Source: Romanomermis culicivorax (lineage: Eukaryota > Nematoda > Enoplea > Mermithida > Mermithidae). Taken from it: a DNA stretch of 64,000 bases. Below the pieces are notes generated by a model. The model saw nothing but the letters and a program-made list of their open reading frames with translations, did no database searches and had not been told where the DNA came from. Position 1 is the first letter of the stretch. The number at the start of each line of letters is the position of its first letter. Positions 35,669 to 48,042 of this stretch are shown one piece after another. The position numbers and the translations under genes were made by a program. The stretch covers positions 248,001 through 312,000 of the forward strand of contig CAWUHX010000344.1 of NCBI GenBank assembly GCA_963922205.1, given 5' to 3'.

Positions 35669-36482
35669 TTCTGGGATCTATCTCAAATACGAAACAAATC
35701 AATGTGTTAGTCTGCCCATCTGGAACAAAACATTGCTCGACTAATGTAAGGTGAATTTTACAATCTTCTCTGCTTATTTAATAAATAATTCTTCATTGAA
35801 AAGTATGCCCAATTAGTTTTGGCCATTTTAAAATAGCACAATAAATTTTCTGCAAGGTTTTCTGGTAGTCAGTTGGTTAATGTTTGTGGTCGATTCACTT
35901 GGCTTTAGTCTATTCATCCTGAAATAAACTTCTCAGGTTCTTCAAAAAAATTACAAGGATGTGAGTGAGGACATAAAAACGAGTACCCATAAAAGTTATA
36001 AACTGCACCTACTTTTTATGTCCCCATACTTGTTACCTTATCATTCATTCAATAGCCCGATGCAGCTCACCTATGAACATGCTATGACCTCATTTAGTAA
36101 AAGAGCAACATAGTGATACTATGTTGCTTTCCACATACATGCACAGTATGAAAAATCTGCTGGAGGTCATCCAGGACAGGGTAGGGGATAATTTTTTCTT
36201 TTTTGATTACCGAAAGAAAGGTTTTTTAACATTCAACATGCAAATTTTAACATCTGTATTAGTCAAATATGTGCAGATACTCGTTTAGTCTGCTTTTCAA
36301 AGGGTTTAATGTTACTTCTTTGGAATCATATATGCTTTGTTCAGAAAAACCTTTTAACTACAGCATCATTTTCATTTTCATGACGTTTTTCTCTTGTTTT
36401 CTTTCTTATTTTCCTTTCATCTTCTGGATCAATGCTGGGGAGCAGAATCTGCTGGTGGTCAATCAGAGCTTGCTGGGGGTTC

Positions 36483-36660
36483 AGGGCCCGGTTGCACAAC
36501 TGTTACCTTCGACGAAGGTTCGACCTTCGCAGGTAGGTTCGACCTTCGCTGCAACCTTCCGATTGCACAACAAAACTTGAAATGAAGGTACGACCTTCGT
36601 CGAAGGTTCAACCTTCATTTACTGCATAACGCGAAGGCTCGAGCTAGAGCTGCTCTTCGT
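36483..36660. repeat. GAAGGT/ACCTTC palindrome cluster (copy 1)
   Basis: Starts GGTTGCACAACTGTTACCTTC, then many overlapping palindromes such as CGAAGGTTCGACCTTCG. The inverted relative is at 40630-40805. This looks like a terminal region of an unclassified transposon family. Confidence 0.7.
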
Positions 36661-37482
36661 GCAAAGGTCACAGCTTTTCGGCAATATTTAACTGTTAATT
36701 CGTGGTGAAAATAGCTTATTATTGGGCTTAATCAGCATTTTATGTGATTTTTTCCTTTCGTAACATTAAATTGATGTCACGCTGGCGTTTTCCCTTAGAT
36801 TAGTGCCATGTGTTTGGTTTCTTAAGGCCCGTTTATACTCCATGTGAGCGAGAGAGCGCGCATGCGCGAATGAAATTAGGGACAAATGCGCGCGCAAAAG
36901 CGCATAGCAAATGCTTTTGCTGGAGCAGCGAGAACAAAAACGCGAGCATTCTATGTTGTTCCTTCTTCTAGACGAAAGATTAACTTGTTAATCTAAAGAA
37001 CCATTCATACTGTACTGTGATATGTATTTTTATGTGTAGACGACAAAGTTAGTTGTATCCTAGCCAGAGTTTCCAAGCAATCTTTTTCAAAACTCATTTT
37101 CTGTGAACTTTTTGGACTCGTGTAGGAATTTTTTTTACTCATGCAACTCTGTGTGAAAAGTTTAGGGTTAATTTTTTATGGAGATTGTGTTCAAAAGCTA
37201 GAAACCGATTTTTTCGCCGAAATAGTTTTTAAGTGAATATTGTTTATTCGCGAGATGCTATTGTATAAAATGTACAAGCAATAAAATTTGAATAAAAATC
37301 CATCAAAGTATGTTATTCTATATACCAGCGTTGACACAAAAATCACAACTAGCATTTTTGCATGATAGTCCAGGCGCGATCATATGTTCAGTGCTGTAAT
37401 TTGTATTTGAGTGTTTCTCACTTGTTCCAGTCGCTCCTTCCATTCCTAAAAATACAGTACTTCTGAACAACTTGATAAAGAA

Positions 37483-37885
37483 CATACATGTAACGGGGCC
37501 CTGAGGTCTGGGAGGGGGTACAATGATCCCCAAAATTTCGGGCAGAGGGGTCTCAGGAAAAAAAATTCGATTTTTTCACGAAAAAAGTCCGAAAAATAGT
37601 TCAAAAATAATTATTTTTCTAGAAGGACTGAAAAAAGTGTATTCATGGCGCAAAGCCCCGAGAAACCTTTTGACCATTTTTTGTTCAAAAATTGACATTT
37701 TTCATTAAAAAAATTGACATTTTCTTGTATTTTTCCGACGAAAAGTAATGGGGCTCTCACGGCTACCATATGGCTAGCCATTGAATTGGAAAATCCTGGG
37801 GTGGGGTCACCCAATGGCTAGCCATATGGTCGACGATTTCTGGAGGGTAGGGGTTCCCATAGCACTTCCCCCAATTACATGTATA
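37483..37885. mobile_element. CATACATGTAA-family MITE, 403 bp, reverse orientation
   Basis: Ends CATACATGTAA and ...TTACATGTATA. Flanks ATAAAGAA (37475-37482) and ATAAAGAG (37886-37893) match at 7 of 8 bases. The interior matches the 17227-17994 and 29690-30320 copies. Confidence 0.8.
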
Positions 37886-38386
37886 ATAAAGAGGCAAAAG
37901 AAGATTAACTTTGGAAAATGAACATCTGCTTCGTTCTAAATTTTGAGCCAGCATACTTCTGTTATTCGAATAGTTAATGCAGAAAGGGTTTTGCAAACGG
38001 CGTCGAGGGTGTGAGGAGCTGGTCCACTGATCGACGATCGCGTTCCCGTACTGACTGCATTGTGATGATACTTTTCGTAGGATAAAAAATCCCGAAAATG
38101 TTTAATTTCCTAAAACAAAGTACGCTGAAAGGCATCGATTGCCATTTTATGTATGTCACCGAAAAATTACATTTGAAGAGTTTTTAAGTGAAAGCATGGT
38201 AAAGAAATTAAAAGATTAAAATTAAGATTAAAAATGCATTTTTCCTTAAATAAATTTTTTTCAATTTTTGTTTTTTTTATTTGGATTTTTTATTTTGTTT
38301 TCAATTTTTTTAATTTATTTTTTTCAATGTTTTCTGTTTTTTCATTTTTTAAATCATTTTTTTGGAAAAAAGTTCCAAAAATCTAG

Positions 38387-38567
38387 CAAACTTTCTCACC
38401 CGATCGTCATACAAGCTTCCCGTACGACTTGAGAACGTAAATCTTTGACCGTCGATTGAAATGATACTTCGATTCGAAATTTCTCAATTCGTTGAAAAAA
38501 TCAACGCCTTCGTAATTGGCCACACCAGACAAAATTAAACTTCGCAATTTTCGTAGCTTAAAATTTT
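38387..38567 (-). pseudogene. CLASP-family TOG-domain exon with a 5-bp duplication
   Basis: On the - strand, after an acceptor TTTTAAG, the frame reads LRKLRSLILSGVANYEG and FFNELRNFE. After a shift it reads VSFQSTV then KDLRSQVVREACMTIG, ending at a donor-like GTGAGA. Both halves match consecutive parts of a CLASP TOG domain, a tubulin-binding module of microtubule plus-end rescue factors. The break coincides with a TCGAA TCGAA tandem duplication near 38470-38480; without it the spacing equals the family's. It is either a pseudogene exon, a sequencing or assembly error, or a recent frameshift. I found no neighbouring CLASP exon in the window, so the rest of the gene is unproven. Confidence 0.6.
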
Positions 38568-39339
38568 AAACAATGTTTAATTTTTGCTTCTTTTTTTTCA
38601 GGGAAAAATTACAATTTTTTGCTAGAAAAATTGATTACTTTTGAGCATTTTCTATAGAAAAAATTGAGATTCTGACAGTTTTTTTTCTAGAAATGACTTT
38701 TTACCTACAGAAAATGCGCTCTTATCATCGTTTTAATTTTTGCTTGAAAGTTGCGAAAAATGCCAATTTTCTACAATGAAAGTTCATTTTCGACTTTTTT
38801 AAAGCAAAAATAGCAATTTTTCGCTAGAAAAACTGAACATTCTTGAGCGTTGTGGGCCGAAAATGATCATTTTCTACTAAAAAAAGTCGACATTTTCAAC
38901 CAATTTTCGATAAAAATATGAATTTTCTAGCGAAAAAATTTAAAAAATGTCTAATTTTTGCTTCAAAAGTTGGAAGCTCAACTTTTTTCCTGATTTTTGC
39001 AGGTTTCTGACTCCAAATACTGCAAAATGCTTGGGTATGCTCCTAAAATGCATAAAAAAGCTCCGTAGCCACATTATAAACGTTTTTAAAAATTTGGAAA
39101 ATTAACAAAATTTTGGGTCCGGTTCTCATGTGGAAAAAAAACCTTGGAGGAAAAGAACGGTGGATCCAACCAGTTGGGAGAGGGTAAATCCTAAATTTGT
39201 GGGGTGAGGTTATCAACTAAGTTCCCCAAAATTTTGCTTGGGATCCTTAAAAAATCGAAAAAAGTCAAAAATTTGGAAAATTCATCCCAAAAACGGCCGA
39301 AAAAGCTACTTCTTCCGAAAGTTCGGGAGAGGGTCCCAA

Positions 39340-40345
39340 AATTTGGATTTAGGGTTCGACCAAGTTGGAGATGAGGATACCCTCAACTCAACCTCCCATC
39401 CTGCAATTACAGGTATGGGTATACTGCTGCTGTAGCTGCTTTTTTCCTAATTTTTTCCAATTTTTCGGAATTTGGGGGGTTGGGTATAGGGTTCGACGAA
39501 GTTGGGGTGGGAGTCCTCCCCCCAACCTCGCCACTAATTACAGGTATGTCTGTGCACAAAAAAAGCTGGTCGAGCAGTGTTGCCAGATGGTTTTAGTGAA
39601 AAACCACGAAATGACCCGAAAAAAACACAACAAGAAATGCGAAAACCGCCGCATTTGAAGTGTCAGAAAAGACTGCATCACAGTTACTAAAGTTGGCTCA
39701 ACTCTCAATTTGATTCTTAAATCAGGAAGAAACGTGTATTCTTGAGAACAAAACGGAAAAAAAAATTTTAGTTAAAAAAACCCAAAAATGTCCGATTTTT
39801 TAAGCAAAAAAAAACCACTCAAGCCAAAAACCTAATGCCCACCAACCAGTGTTTTTTTGTGCCAAAACATGGCTTTTTGCACAAAAAAATTGGAATGGCA
39901 CAAAAAATTTTGAGCCTTTGTGCCGATTGGCACAAAATTTTGGACTGGTCAAACATTAAATTTCCTTGATTTTTAAACATTCTGGGGGCTGAAAATACAA
40001 AAATTTTCGGCGCTCTGCGCCGAGCCAATGAATATAATATTTCCTATTTGTATATTTGACTTGAACGCGAACAATTTCTCTTCGAACAGTGTATTAGTAT
40101 CATTGCAGCAACGTTTATAGGCTGTTAATGACTGATGAATGAAAAGAAATTCTGAATATTCTTTGTTTAATTCAGTCAGATTCGGATTTGAAACTGAAAT
40201 TCTTACTTTTAGTGTTTGATTGAGTGGGGGTTGGGTATAGGGTTGACCAAGTCGAGGGTGGGGGTCCAAGCATTTGGGTATAGGGTTGACCAAGTTGGGG
40301 ATGGGGGTTCCCTCCCCCAACCTCTCCCCAATTACAGGTATGTTT
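39340..40345. repeat. MITE arm cluster ending TTACAGGTATG
   Basis: Three arms of the type TTGGGTATAGGGTTGACCAA ... AATTACAGGTATG end at about 39417, 39545 and 40341, related to the right arm of the MITE at 33207-33372. Between them, 39849-39985 matches 10992-11130 and a CGGCGCTCTGCGCCG hairpin lies near 40007. No complete element with matching flanks could be delimited. Confidence 0.6.
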
Positions 40346-40629
40346 CTGACGAAAAAAACGAAAAATTTTAAAAAACTTCCCACTTAAACTTTTGGTCAGT
40401 TCGGCGTCCTAATTCTTGCGCTTCCAGTCATTCATAACCTTAAATTATACATTTATAACCATATAACTTGAACGTTTTTAACCGTAATTAGCGCCTCATT
40501 TTTGCAATAACCCTCTCTGACTGAATTGCGCAGGTTTTATTTTTCTTCGGCACGACAGAAATAAATTAGATACAGTATAACTCACTAATCCATACAGAAT
40601 AGTAGAAACAGCTTTACTTGTGGATCGGA

Positions 40630-40805
40630 ATGCAGCGAAGGTTTGACCTCCACCGCGAAGGTCTGACCTTCGAAGGTTCGACCTTCGCTCCGATTGTGCA
40701 ACCGGAACGAAGGTCGTACCTTGGAAGGTTTTACCTTCGCTGGAAGGTACGACCTTCGGCGAAGGTTCTACCTTCATGAAGGTAACAGTTGTGCAGCTCA
40801 GCCCA
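40630..40805. repeat. GAAGGT/ACCTTC palindrome cluster (copy 2, inverted)
   Basis: Reverse-complement relative of 36483-36660, ending GGTAACAGTTGTGCAGC. Confidence 0.7.
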
Positions 40806-43800
40806 GATCCCCAAACGTCCCAATGTGCACGTATGGCTTTCAATGCTGAAAGATTTCTCCCACCAGATGCTTTCCGCTGTTACTGCTACTGAGTCGCTAC
40901 CACACACATCTGAAATAAATTTTTGTATGACATAGAGTCGAACCATTGATGGCGCAGGCGAATCGTTTCATGAGGCTGGCACGCTTTCAGTTGATAATAA
41001 AGATGTTAAATCACTGCGAAAAAGTATATGCGAGATGAATACGTTTAAACACTGCTTTTAGAATCTGACCTACAACAACATTTCTGTTCAAAATGTTTTC
41101 TCAAAAGGACCATTTGGTTTTCAATATGTACTATGATCTAAAATCAAAACATGTGAAAAATAATAAATGTAACTTCAAATCAAGAGACCAAATGAATCTC
41201 GAAAGAAAAGTAGAACATAAATTGTAAGAGGGTATAAGACATTATGACTTTGAGTAAGTGATAGCGTGACAAGTATATATGGTTTAAGAATTGAGGAACA
41301 TTCTAGATTATAACAGAAAATGTATGTGGGAGACTATAAGAAGTAAAGCCTCTGGTTCATATAACTTTGTAAGCAGGAACATATGAACTGAGGATTTGGG
41401 CCTATGGAGATCATAATGATTATTGGCATTTTTCATCTTATGATCTTCTACGAGTCTTTTATTCCATGATATTACCTTTTACGTTCTACGTATATTTTTA
41501 TGATAAATGTACATATATTTATGATTCTTGAAAGTCTTTGGGATCGCGAATACCAAAAAATCCAAAGAAATCCTCAAGTGATTGTTTGGAATCCATTTTC
41601 AGAAAAACAGCAAGAGTTATTAGGATATTCTGCTTTGTTGGAAAGGCACTGCAATCTACTGCCATTTTCTCTATTTTCATCACGCTAACGTCACAGAGTG
41701 TGGAACAGGGTGTCTTCAGCAGTAACCATAGGCCGGAGTCAGACAGTGGACATTTATTTTGTAACATTACACTCGCAGTTTCGATTTTTTCTGGTCAAAT
41801 TACTGAATAGAGAAAATTTTTTTGTGCTCTTCTGAGGCATGCTGTTTGGCAAACATTGCACATTGATCAATGAAATTTTAGCAGTGATTCGACTCAAATC
41901 TTTTCTTTTTATTTGTTTATAATCTGAACGTTTTGAATTCTTCCTGCCCTTCGCTGATGGCATATTTAGTGGATTTAATCAGCATTTTTGTATCAACTTT
42001 CAGAATGTGCATTAATTTGATTGAAATTTTAACACAATATGTCAGACACCAGTGGCTACAGAAATCAAGAAAAAAATTCTTCTGCATCCTACGGGAAGGT
42101 GCCCAAAAAAGACCCCATTGGACTTTTTTGACACTTTAAAATTGAATAAAAAGTGTTAAGTAAAGGATTAGAAAATTTTTTTCATACGAGCATTATAAAG
42201 CGCGATCTTCTGCATGCAATGAACATTCGGTCTCAGTCACGTCTTCTCTTAGCTGTGATATTTCGATGCACATGTTCAGACCGTAAAATATAAAAATGTA
42301 AAAATTCCAAACTATGAAGTACTGTAGCTATGCGAATTTTGATTTTTATGCAGAATGAATGCTTTCACGATACTCAGCATGGAAAACTACTCAAAATGTC
42401 TCTTTTTCAGATATTATTAATTTCCAAGGTATCATAGGTCAATGGAGCAGAAGGTAGAATCTCTCAGAAAAATAAATTTCTTCATGGGAATGTGAAAAGC
42501 GAAAATCATTGAGAAAAACACATGCTTATCCGCAGTCGATTTGGACTGAACAGCCTCGAGAATATTACTCAAGAAATGTTAATCAATTAACCATATATTG
42601 AAAAAAGTTTTAGCTGTTCTGTTTGCTGCTCACTGACGAAAAAATTCGATCGTTGCTTATTAGCTTACTAGTTTTTTCCGTACTGAACTTGCTTTCATGG
42701 AATCACTGCATTTCTAAATGAATGGAGTACCGTTTTTTAACTATTTTCCTAGACTTTTGAGGTGAAAACTCGGATTTTTCCCTCCAATGATCTTCTCTCT
42801 TAATTTTGGGCAACCTATGACGCCTTCGGTTGACAACTCACAAATCCGAGCACCATCCTTTGGGCTTTGAACTGTTACACTTTGTTCAGGTATCCTATTG
42901 GCTACTGTAACGACCAGTTTTTAGTGATACTTTACTTGATCCTAACGACCGAATGGGGCGAATAATGGACGCAACACGATAGCACAATTATGGGATCGAT
43001 GATCGCTTGATTCATCAACAATACACAATACAACGCTTGAGACTAACTAAACTTGGTTTAACTGCTTTTGAAAAGAAATCTCGCTTGCAAATAAAAGAAT
43101 GGGGCCCTTACAAATAACACTAAAATCGCAAAATTCTCCAAGAACTAACTAAATCATGCTTTGCTTCTCTTTAAATAGGGCTTCTGTGGCCACTCGCTTG
43201 GCGTCCCGGCAGGTCTCATTTTCGTCAATCTTCTTCCACCAATCGCTGCTTCTTGCTTCATTATTCTCGCTTACTTGGTCATGCCTTCCAATGCTTCCCT
43301 AGTACTGTATGCTTTTCCTGTTTTCCTTATGCTTGCTTCCTACAGTGGGCTTAGCCACACTTCTGTGCTTCTGTGCATGCCTCTGTATCTATTTCTTCTG
43401 TGTACACATGTTTTGTGGGACCATCACTACCCTTGCACTTGAGACTACTGTCTGGTGGGGCTTTTACTTTTTACTCTGTGCAGGTGTTGTTAACGATTTT
43501 TATGAGAAATTAATGTAGCCCTGGAATGTATACTTTAGTGTAGGTTCTAGGGGACCAGCTGCCAGTGTGCAATTTAATTGGGGCGTCTTATTTGGGTCAA
43601 TAGCGGCTACTGGGGTGTGGAAGGATCAAAATGAAGTACTTCACATAATTTTACAGGAATGTTTGGGTGTGAATCCCAGACACCCTTGAGATGATAGATT
43701 AATAATAAGAATTTAAACTTAATAATGAATATCACATACTGTACATTTTGTATTTACAGTACTGTGTTAGCATGTAGGTTACACTAGAATGGTACAATTG

Positions 43801-45057
43801 CATGTGGTGACTCCATCATGCTGGGCATTTACCATGTCACTTTACACTAGTTACATGTATGTTTATACAGATGATATATGCAAAATCAATGTCTATCAGA
43901 CGGCATGGATTGTTGTTGGCATGTGGATCGGGGTATCTTTTTTAATTTTGTTAAGAAATATAATAGTGTTTTCGTTTGTATACAACCATAATGTTTTGTC
44001 GAACATGTTTTCGATTTTATATGAGGTAAAATTATAAAAAATTATATTTTTGGCCGATCTTTCATTTGCAAATAACACGGTAAATTTTGTTTCGTTTGAC
44101 TGCATTGCTGAACTCAAAAGGAAAGATGAAGTTTGTTTCAATCAATTATCTTTTGTATTAAAAAAGAAATTAAACAAGAAGATTTTTCATTTTTTTCCCA
44201 AATTTGTTTAAGATAGGCAGTGGGCTGATGAGGTACGAGTAGTAAGGCCCGCCAGTATAGGGGGGGGTATGGTTCAGCATATCCCTATCTTTTGTGTATC
44301 CCCTGTAATTTGTGGTTTTTGGCCGATTTATAGGGCCGATATAAATTGAAAAGGAAAACTAAAATGAGCAAAAAGAATCGAAAAGAAATTAAAACAAAAC
44401 AGAAAGCAAGTATGAAAAATGACTTCCTCCCTGGGCAGAGAAAGTCTTTCAAAAATTTGCACCTCCGGATCCCCTTTGACAAAAAGGCGCCACCTGCAGG
44501 CCTAAATATGCTTCAAGATATCATTCCTGAAAGATTTTTCCAGTCAGTAAATGTCAGATTGGTCAGATTGGTCAGGAATGGTCTGTTCTATGAGTAAAAT
44601 CTGGAAAAAGTCTATATGCGATGAAACATTATTCCTAGGGGTGCATGCATATAAAGTTGATCACCTGTGAAAAAATGACCAAAAAGCTCTTTTATAAAAA
44701 ATGACCAGAATGAGCCTGGCATAAAAGCATGTAGAAAATTTGGAGAGTTCAAAAATCTTTACGTAACAAAAGAAAAACTTTTGAATCAATGTATCATTTT
44801 TAGGAAGAAATTTAAGAAAAATTTTAGGAAAAATAGGGAAAATAGAAGAAGAAAAATCTTTTTTTTGATTCTTGAGTGACAACAATGATGATGACAAAAA
44901 TGGAAGCAATATTTATAGCATTTATTGCTGTGTTAAGGGCTGCTTAGGTAGGGTATGGTAGGTTGATAATATGAATATAATTTGTTTCAATTTTCAGAAT
45001 TAATACGAATACAATTTAAATATAAAAAATATTATTATTAATTTAGAGCCATTTTTA
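40806..45057. other. Intergenic, no gene supported
   Basis: Only short open frames. 42906-43500 begins TGTAACGACC and is less AT-rich with CT-rich stretches. It could be an old LTR but lacks a recognisable right end or duplication. Confidence 0.45.
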
Positions 45058-45345
45058 ATGATGATCAACGATAACACTTGGGCATCAGTATTTTGGGAGG
45101 AGGCATCGGTCGAGTTCAAAAACTGGTGGAAAACCCAGCATAGGGAGCAATATCCAGCTAGGACTGAACCCTTTTGGGGTTTCATAAAACCCCTACACAG
45201 GATTTTCAAAAACGGCATACTAGACGACAAACAATTAGCTTTGCACCTGTGGAATATCCTCCCATCCTGTGCCAGGGCTCAATGGATTGGGGTCAACCAG
45301 CAATACGTCAACCACCACTTACCATTAGTGCTGCCTCATTTCTAG
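45058..45345 (+). CDS. Unrecognised 95-codon ORF
   Basis: Starts with two Met codons. Trp-rich and of normal amino-acid complexity (FWEEASVEFKNWWK; FWGFIKPLHRIFKNG; LHLWNILPSCARAQW). I do not recognise it. It lies beyond the decayed hexon end of the Polinton-like element but on the opposite strand, so it may be cargo of that element, a fragment of another element or a chance ORF. Confidence 0.25.
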   Translation: MMINDNTWASVFWEEASVEFKNWWKTQHREQYPARTEPFWGFIKPLHRIFKNGILDDKQLALHLWNILPSCARAQWIGVNQQYVNHHLPLVLPHF

Positions 45346-45860
45346 TAAGTTTGGGTGTTATACTTAAAGACATGTCTTAGTTCTATAGAGTTATAAAAAT
45401 TGTTATGACCTTTCACTGTAATATTTTGAGGTAAGCATGAACAGGTTAAATTGTACTAAAAACAAACTATAGTACAGATTTTTACAATTTAGTTAAAAGG
45501 CAGGTGTTAACGTATAGTAGAAGAAACAGTAGTAGAATTGTATGGTAAATAATTGGTATAACAAAGAGATAGTTAACTTCCCTAAAACTCACCAAAGAAC
45601 AGGTGTTAATTACTGTATAATAAATTTTGTACTGTATGTATGCATGCATGCATGTAAGTGTGTAGGCAAATCCTTGAAACATTGTTTCTAGAATATTCTA
45701 GGTTTCAACTATTTACAAAATTTTTGTACAATAAGAAAAGCTACAAAGTTTATGTACGTAAATATAGATTTGACAATGCAAGGAAAATATATAGTAAGAA
45801 ACAACCAAGAAATAAAAAAGAGTGTTAATAGACTTTGACCTACTAGTAAGCATTTAAAAA

Positions 45861-45882
45861 GTATATATATATATATATATAG
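45861..45882. repeat. (TA)n microsatellite
   Basis: About ten TA units. Confidence 0.9.
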
Positions 45883-46440
45883 TATATATTGGAACAAAAA
45901 TTTTTGTTTTAATCAAAATAAGTTTTAAAATTTTAGTGCTTACGAGTAGACGCAGCAGGCACGGTGGTCATCGTTGTATATAATTATATATTAATTTATG
46001 TAAGTAAAAATTTCTGCAAAAACTTTTAGAAACTTAATGTTTTTTTTCAGGTATTATTATTTGTATATATTTTTTTATTATTGTATGATGTTTAATAAAA
46101 TAAAATTAAATTAAAATCACTAAAATTTTCTTTATTGCAATTTATATTAGTGTTTGTTACTTCAGAGTTCTGGTGTGTCATCTGATGGACAATGAAAAGG
46201 GGTGACTGTAGTAAAATAATTAGAGGTGCATGAATGGATGGATGAAACAGCAAGTGAGATGTAGAGACACCATGTGCAAAAATCATTGCATGAAAAGTAG
46301 AGTGTTGTCTATATCAAGATTTATATAGAGTTTTTATGTAGTTCTTAGGGTAAAAAAGAATGAAAAGGTGTGAGATAATTACCGAGAGTACTGTAGAAAG
46401 GAAGGAAAACCATCTATAATGAGGGATAGATTGAATGACT

Positions 46441-46973
46441 AGTTCAAAATAATAACACATAATGAGGAGGATCGTATTGATTCAATAGAAAGTGTTCTTG
46501 CATAAATAGATCAGCCTGTATAGGGGCCGTTAATTCAACAACTGTACTGTTTTTGAACATTCAAGATCTTTCCAAAGCACCCTTGTTTTTCTTTATATCA
46601 AGATCATCACCATTTTCAAAAGTATAACCACCAGCTGTAACATGTGTCGATTAAGCATCACAACCATAGTTCAATTCCATTTCCAAATAAGATTTGAAAA
46701 TGTATCTATCCCCACTGAAATGTTGAAATGTTAAGATAAAAAAAACATGTGAACATACATTTAATTATTAAATTTACCTCTCAGATATTGATTTTCCATT
46801 TAGATAAATTTTGATCTGTTTAAAAAATGTCTTGCTGATCAAATTAATTGGTGGTACAATGTTACCATTGATATTGTTGTTGGCAACCAATGTCAAAGTG
46901 CAAACAGCATCATTAGCTTTCATAATTCGTATAGTAAAATATATAAAATTTTTTGATAAATCCAATATATATG
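46441..46973 (-). pseudogene. Major capsid (hexon) protein of Polinton-like element, distal part
   Basis: Double-jelly-roll capsid proteins form the shell of adintovirus/Polinton particles. On the - strand this piece starts right at the retrotransposon junction with DLSKNFIYFTIRI, then PPINLISKTFFKQ and IYLNGKSIS, a typical early-hexon block. After a frameshift near 46770 it goes on with YLEMELNYG and, past two stops, VVELTAPIQADLFMQEHFLLN. The C-terminal part of the protein is not recognisable beyond 46441. The N-terminal part lies at 59221-59393, on the far side of element R. Confidence 0.75.
46970..46973. repeat. Target-site duplication TATG, left copy of element R
   Basis: TATG immediately precedes the LTR start; the second copy is at 59221-59224. 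Confidence 0.85.
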
Positions 46974-47551
46974 TGTTGTGCGTGAGAAAATAAATAGAGG
47001 ACCAATTAAGCTGTGTAGCTTGATGATTTATCCTGCATTTTTAGCAGAGACGTATGGAACGTACAAGAGCGTGCGGAATGCTAGAAATGGAACACTCGGA
47101 GTGTATGACGAAATTAACGCAATGATAATCATACGCAAGAGATGACAGGCTCATAGAGAGCTCTATGTCAAATTAACCAGGGATCTTCGCTCAAGTCGTC
47201 AAAGGTTTTCAGATGCTGAAACTCGGGCTGTACTATCTTAACTGATTCAGAGTTTCACCTGCTTATTCAAACTATTTTCCAAATAGTCTGACTCAACCTA
47301 TACCACACACTCAAAACACAATTTACTAATGTACAAATTGCCGCCTCAAAACTCTAACTCTCCACACAAACAGAAAACACAACTGTCTGGCTACAGTACA
47401 AATGATCTCAATTGAAAACATTTTCACAATTTCTTCACATTGTAGCCACGCCTCTTCGGGGGTCTCCTCACGATCTTTCTTTCCCTAACTTGCCGATCTT
47501 TTACTCGAAAGCGACACGAACTTTGCAATGACGTCAATTTGCCCCACAACA
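46974..47551 (-). repeat. 3' LTR of element R
   Basis: 578 bp, closely matching 58642-59220 with scattered substitutions. TGTTGTG...CCACAACA termini. Confidence 0.92.
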
Positions 47552-47562
47552 CTCCCCCCCCA
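47552..47562 (-). promoter_or_regulatory. Polypurine tract of element R
   Basis: On the - strand a GGGGGGGGAG run abuts the 3' LTR. It is the usual primer for plus-strand DNA synthesis. Confidence 0.7.
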
Positions 47563-48042
47563 TTCTGATGTAAATCGCCTTAAGCGATTTCGATGTGTCG
47601 TGTGAGTTGACGTTTGATCGCATGAGAGCATTTAGCTCGTTTTTTGGCAATTTTTCTCTTTTTTAAGGCTTAAAGGCTTAAAGGCTCTCTTTTGCACTCC
47701 TACCCTGGGGTCAACTACACAAAGAAATAAACAAAGAAAATGTTAATGATATTATCACAAATGTTACCACACAAAGCGATGAGCAAATCAAAACTAGTAT
47801 TTTATACCGAGAACTTTTAAAATTTTAGAGATTTGAAAAAAAATATTCTAGTGGAAAACAATAGACTAGTGAAAGAAAAGAAATGCGTTTAGCATCGTGA
47901 TACTCATTCCTCTTTCGAATCATTTCGGCGGGAATCCGTGACCTTTCGGCAAAACTTTCGTTGGAGTTTTGCTCATTTTCAGAATGCCAGGTGGAGGCAT
48001 CTGCATTCCTTGGCTTGTAGTCGGCACTCGTGGGGCTAGGGC

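Larger units (their letters stand above)
31425..35680 (-). mobile_element. MULE-type DNA transposon with FLYWCH transposase, 4256 bp
   Basis: The ends read TAGACCCCAGA and, reverse complemented, TAGATCCCAGA. They are flanked by an exact 8-bp duplication TCTCAAAT at 31417-31424 and 35681-35688. Both ends then carry ACCGTAACCGT-type repeats and further in a 17-bp minisatellite in opposite orientation, giving a long composite inverted repeat as MULEs have. The - strand interior encodes a decayed FLYWCH plus MULE transposase. A MITE and a tandem SINE have inserted into it. Confidence 0.85.

Noticed and set aside
38000..38060. Second CLASP exon (VRERDRRSVDQLL on the - strand)
   Set aside because: No recognisable match to the family at the expected next position; splice borders ambiguous.
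42906..43500. Solo LTR
   Set aside because: A TGTAACGACC start is visible but no matching end or duplication; mentioned only as a possibility.
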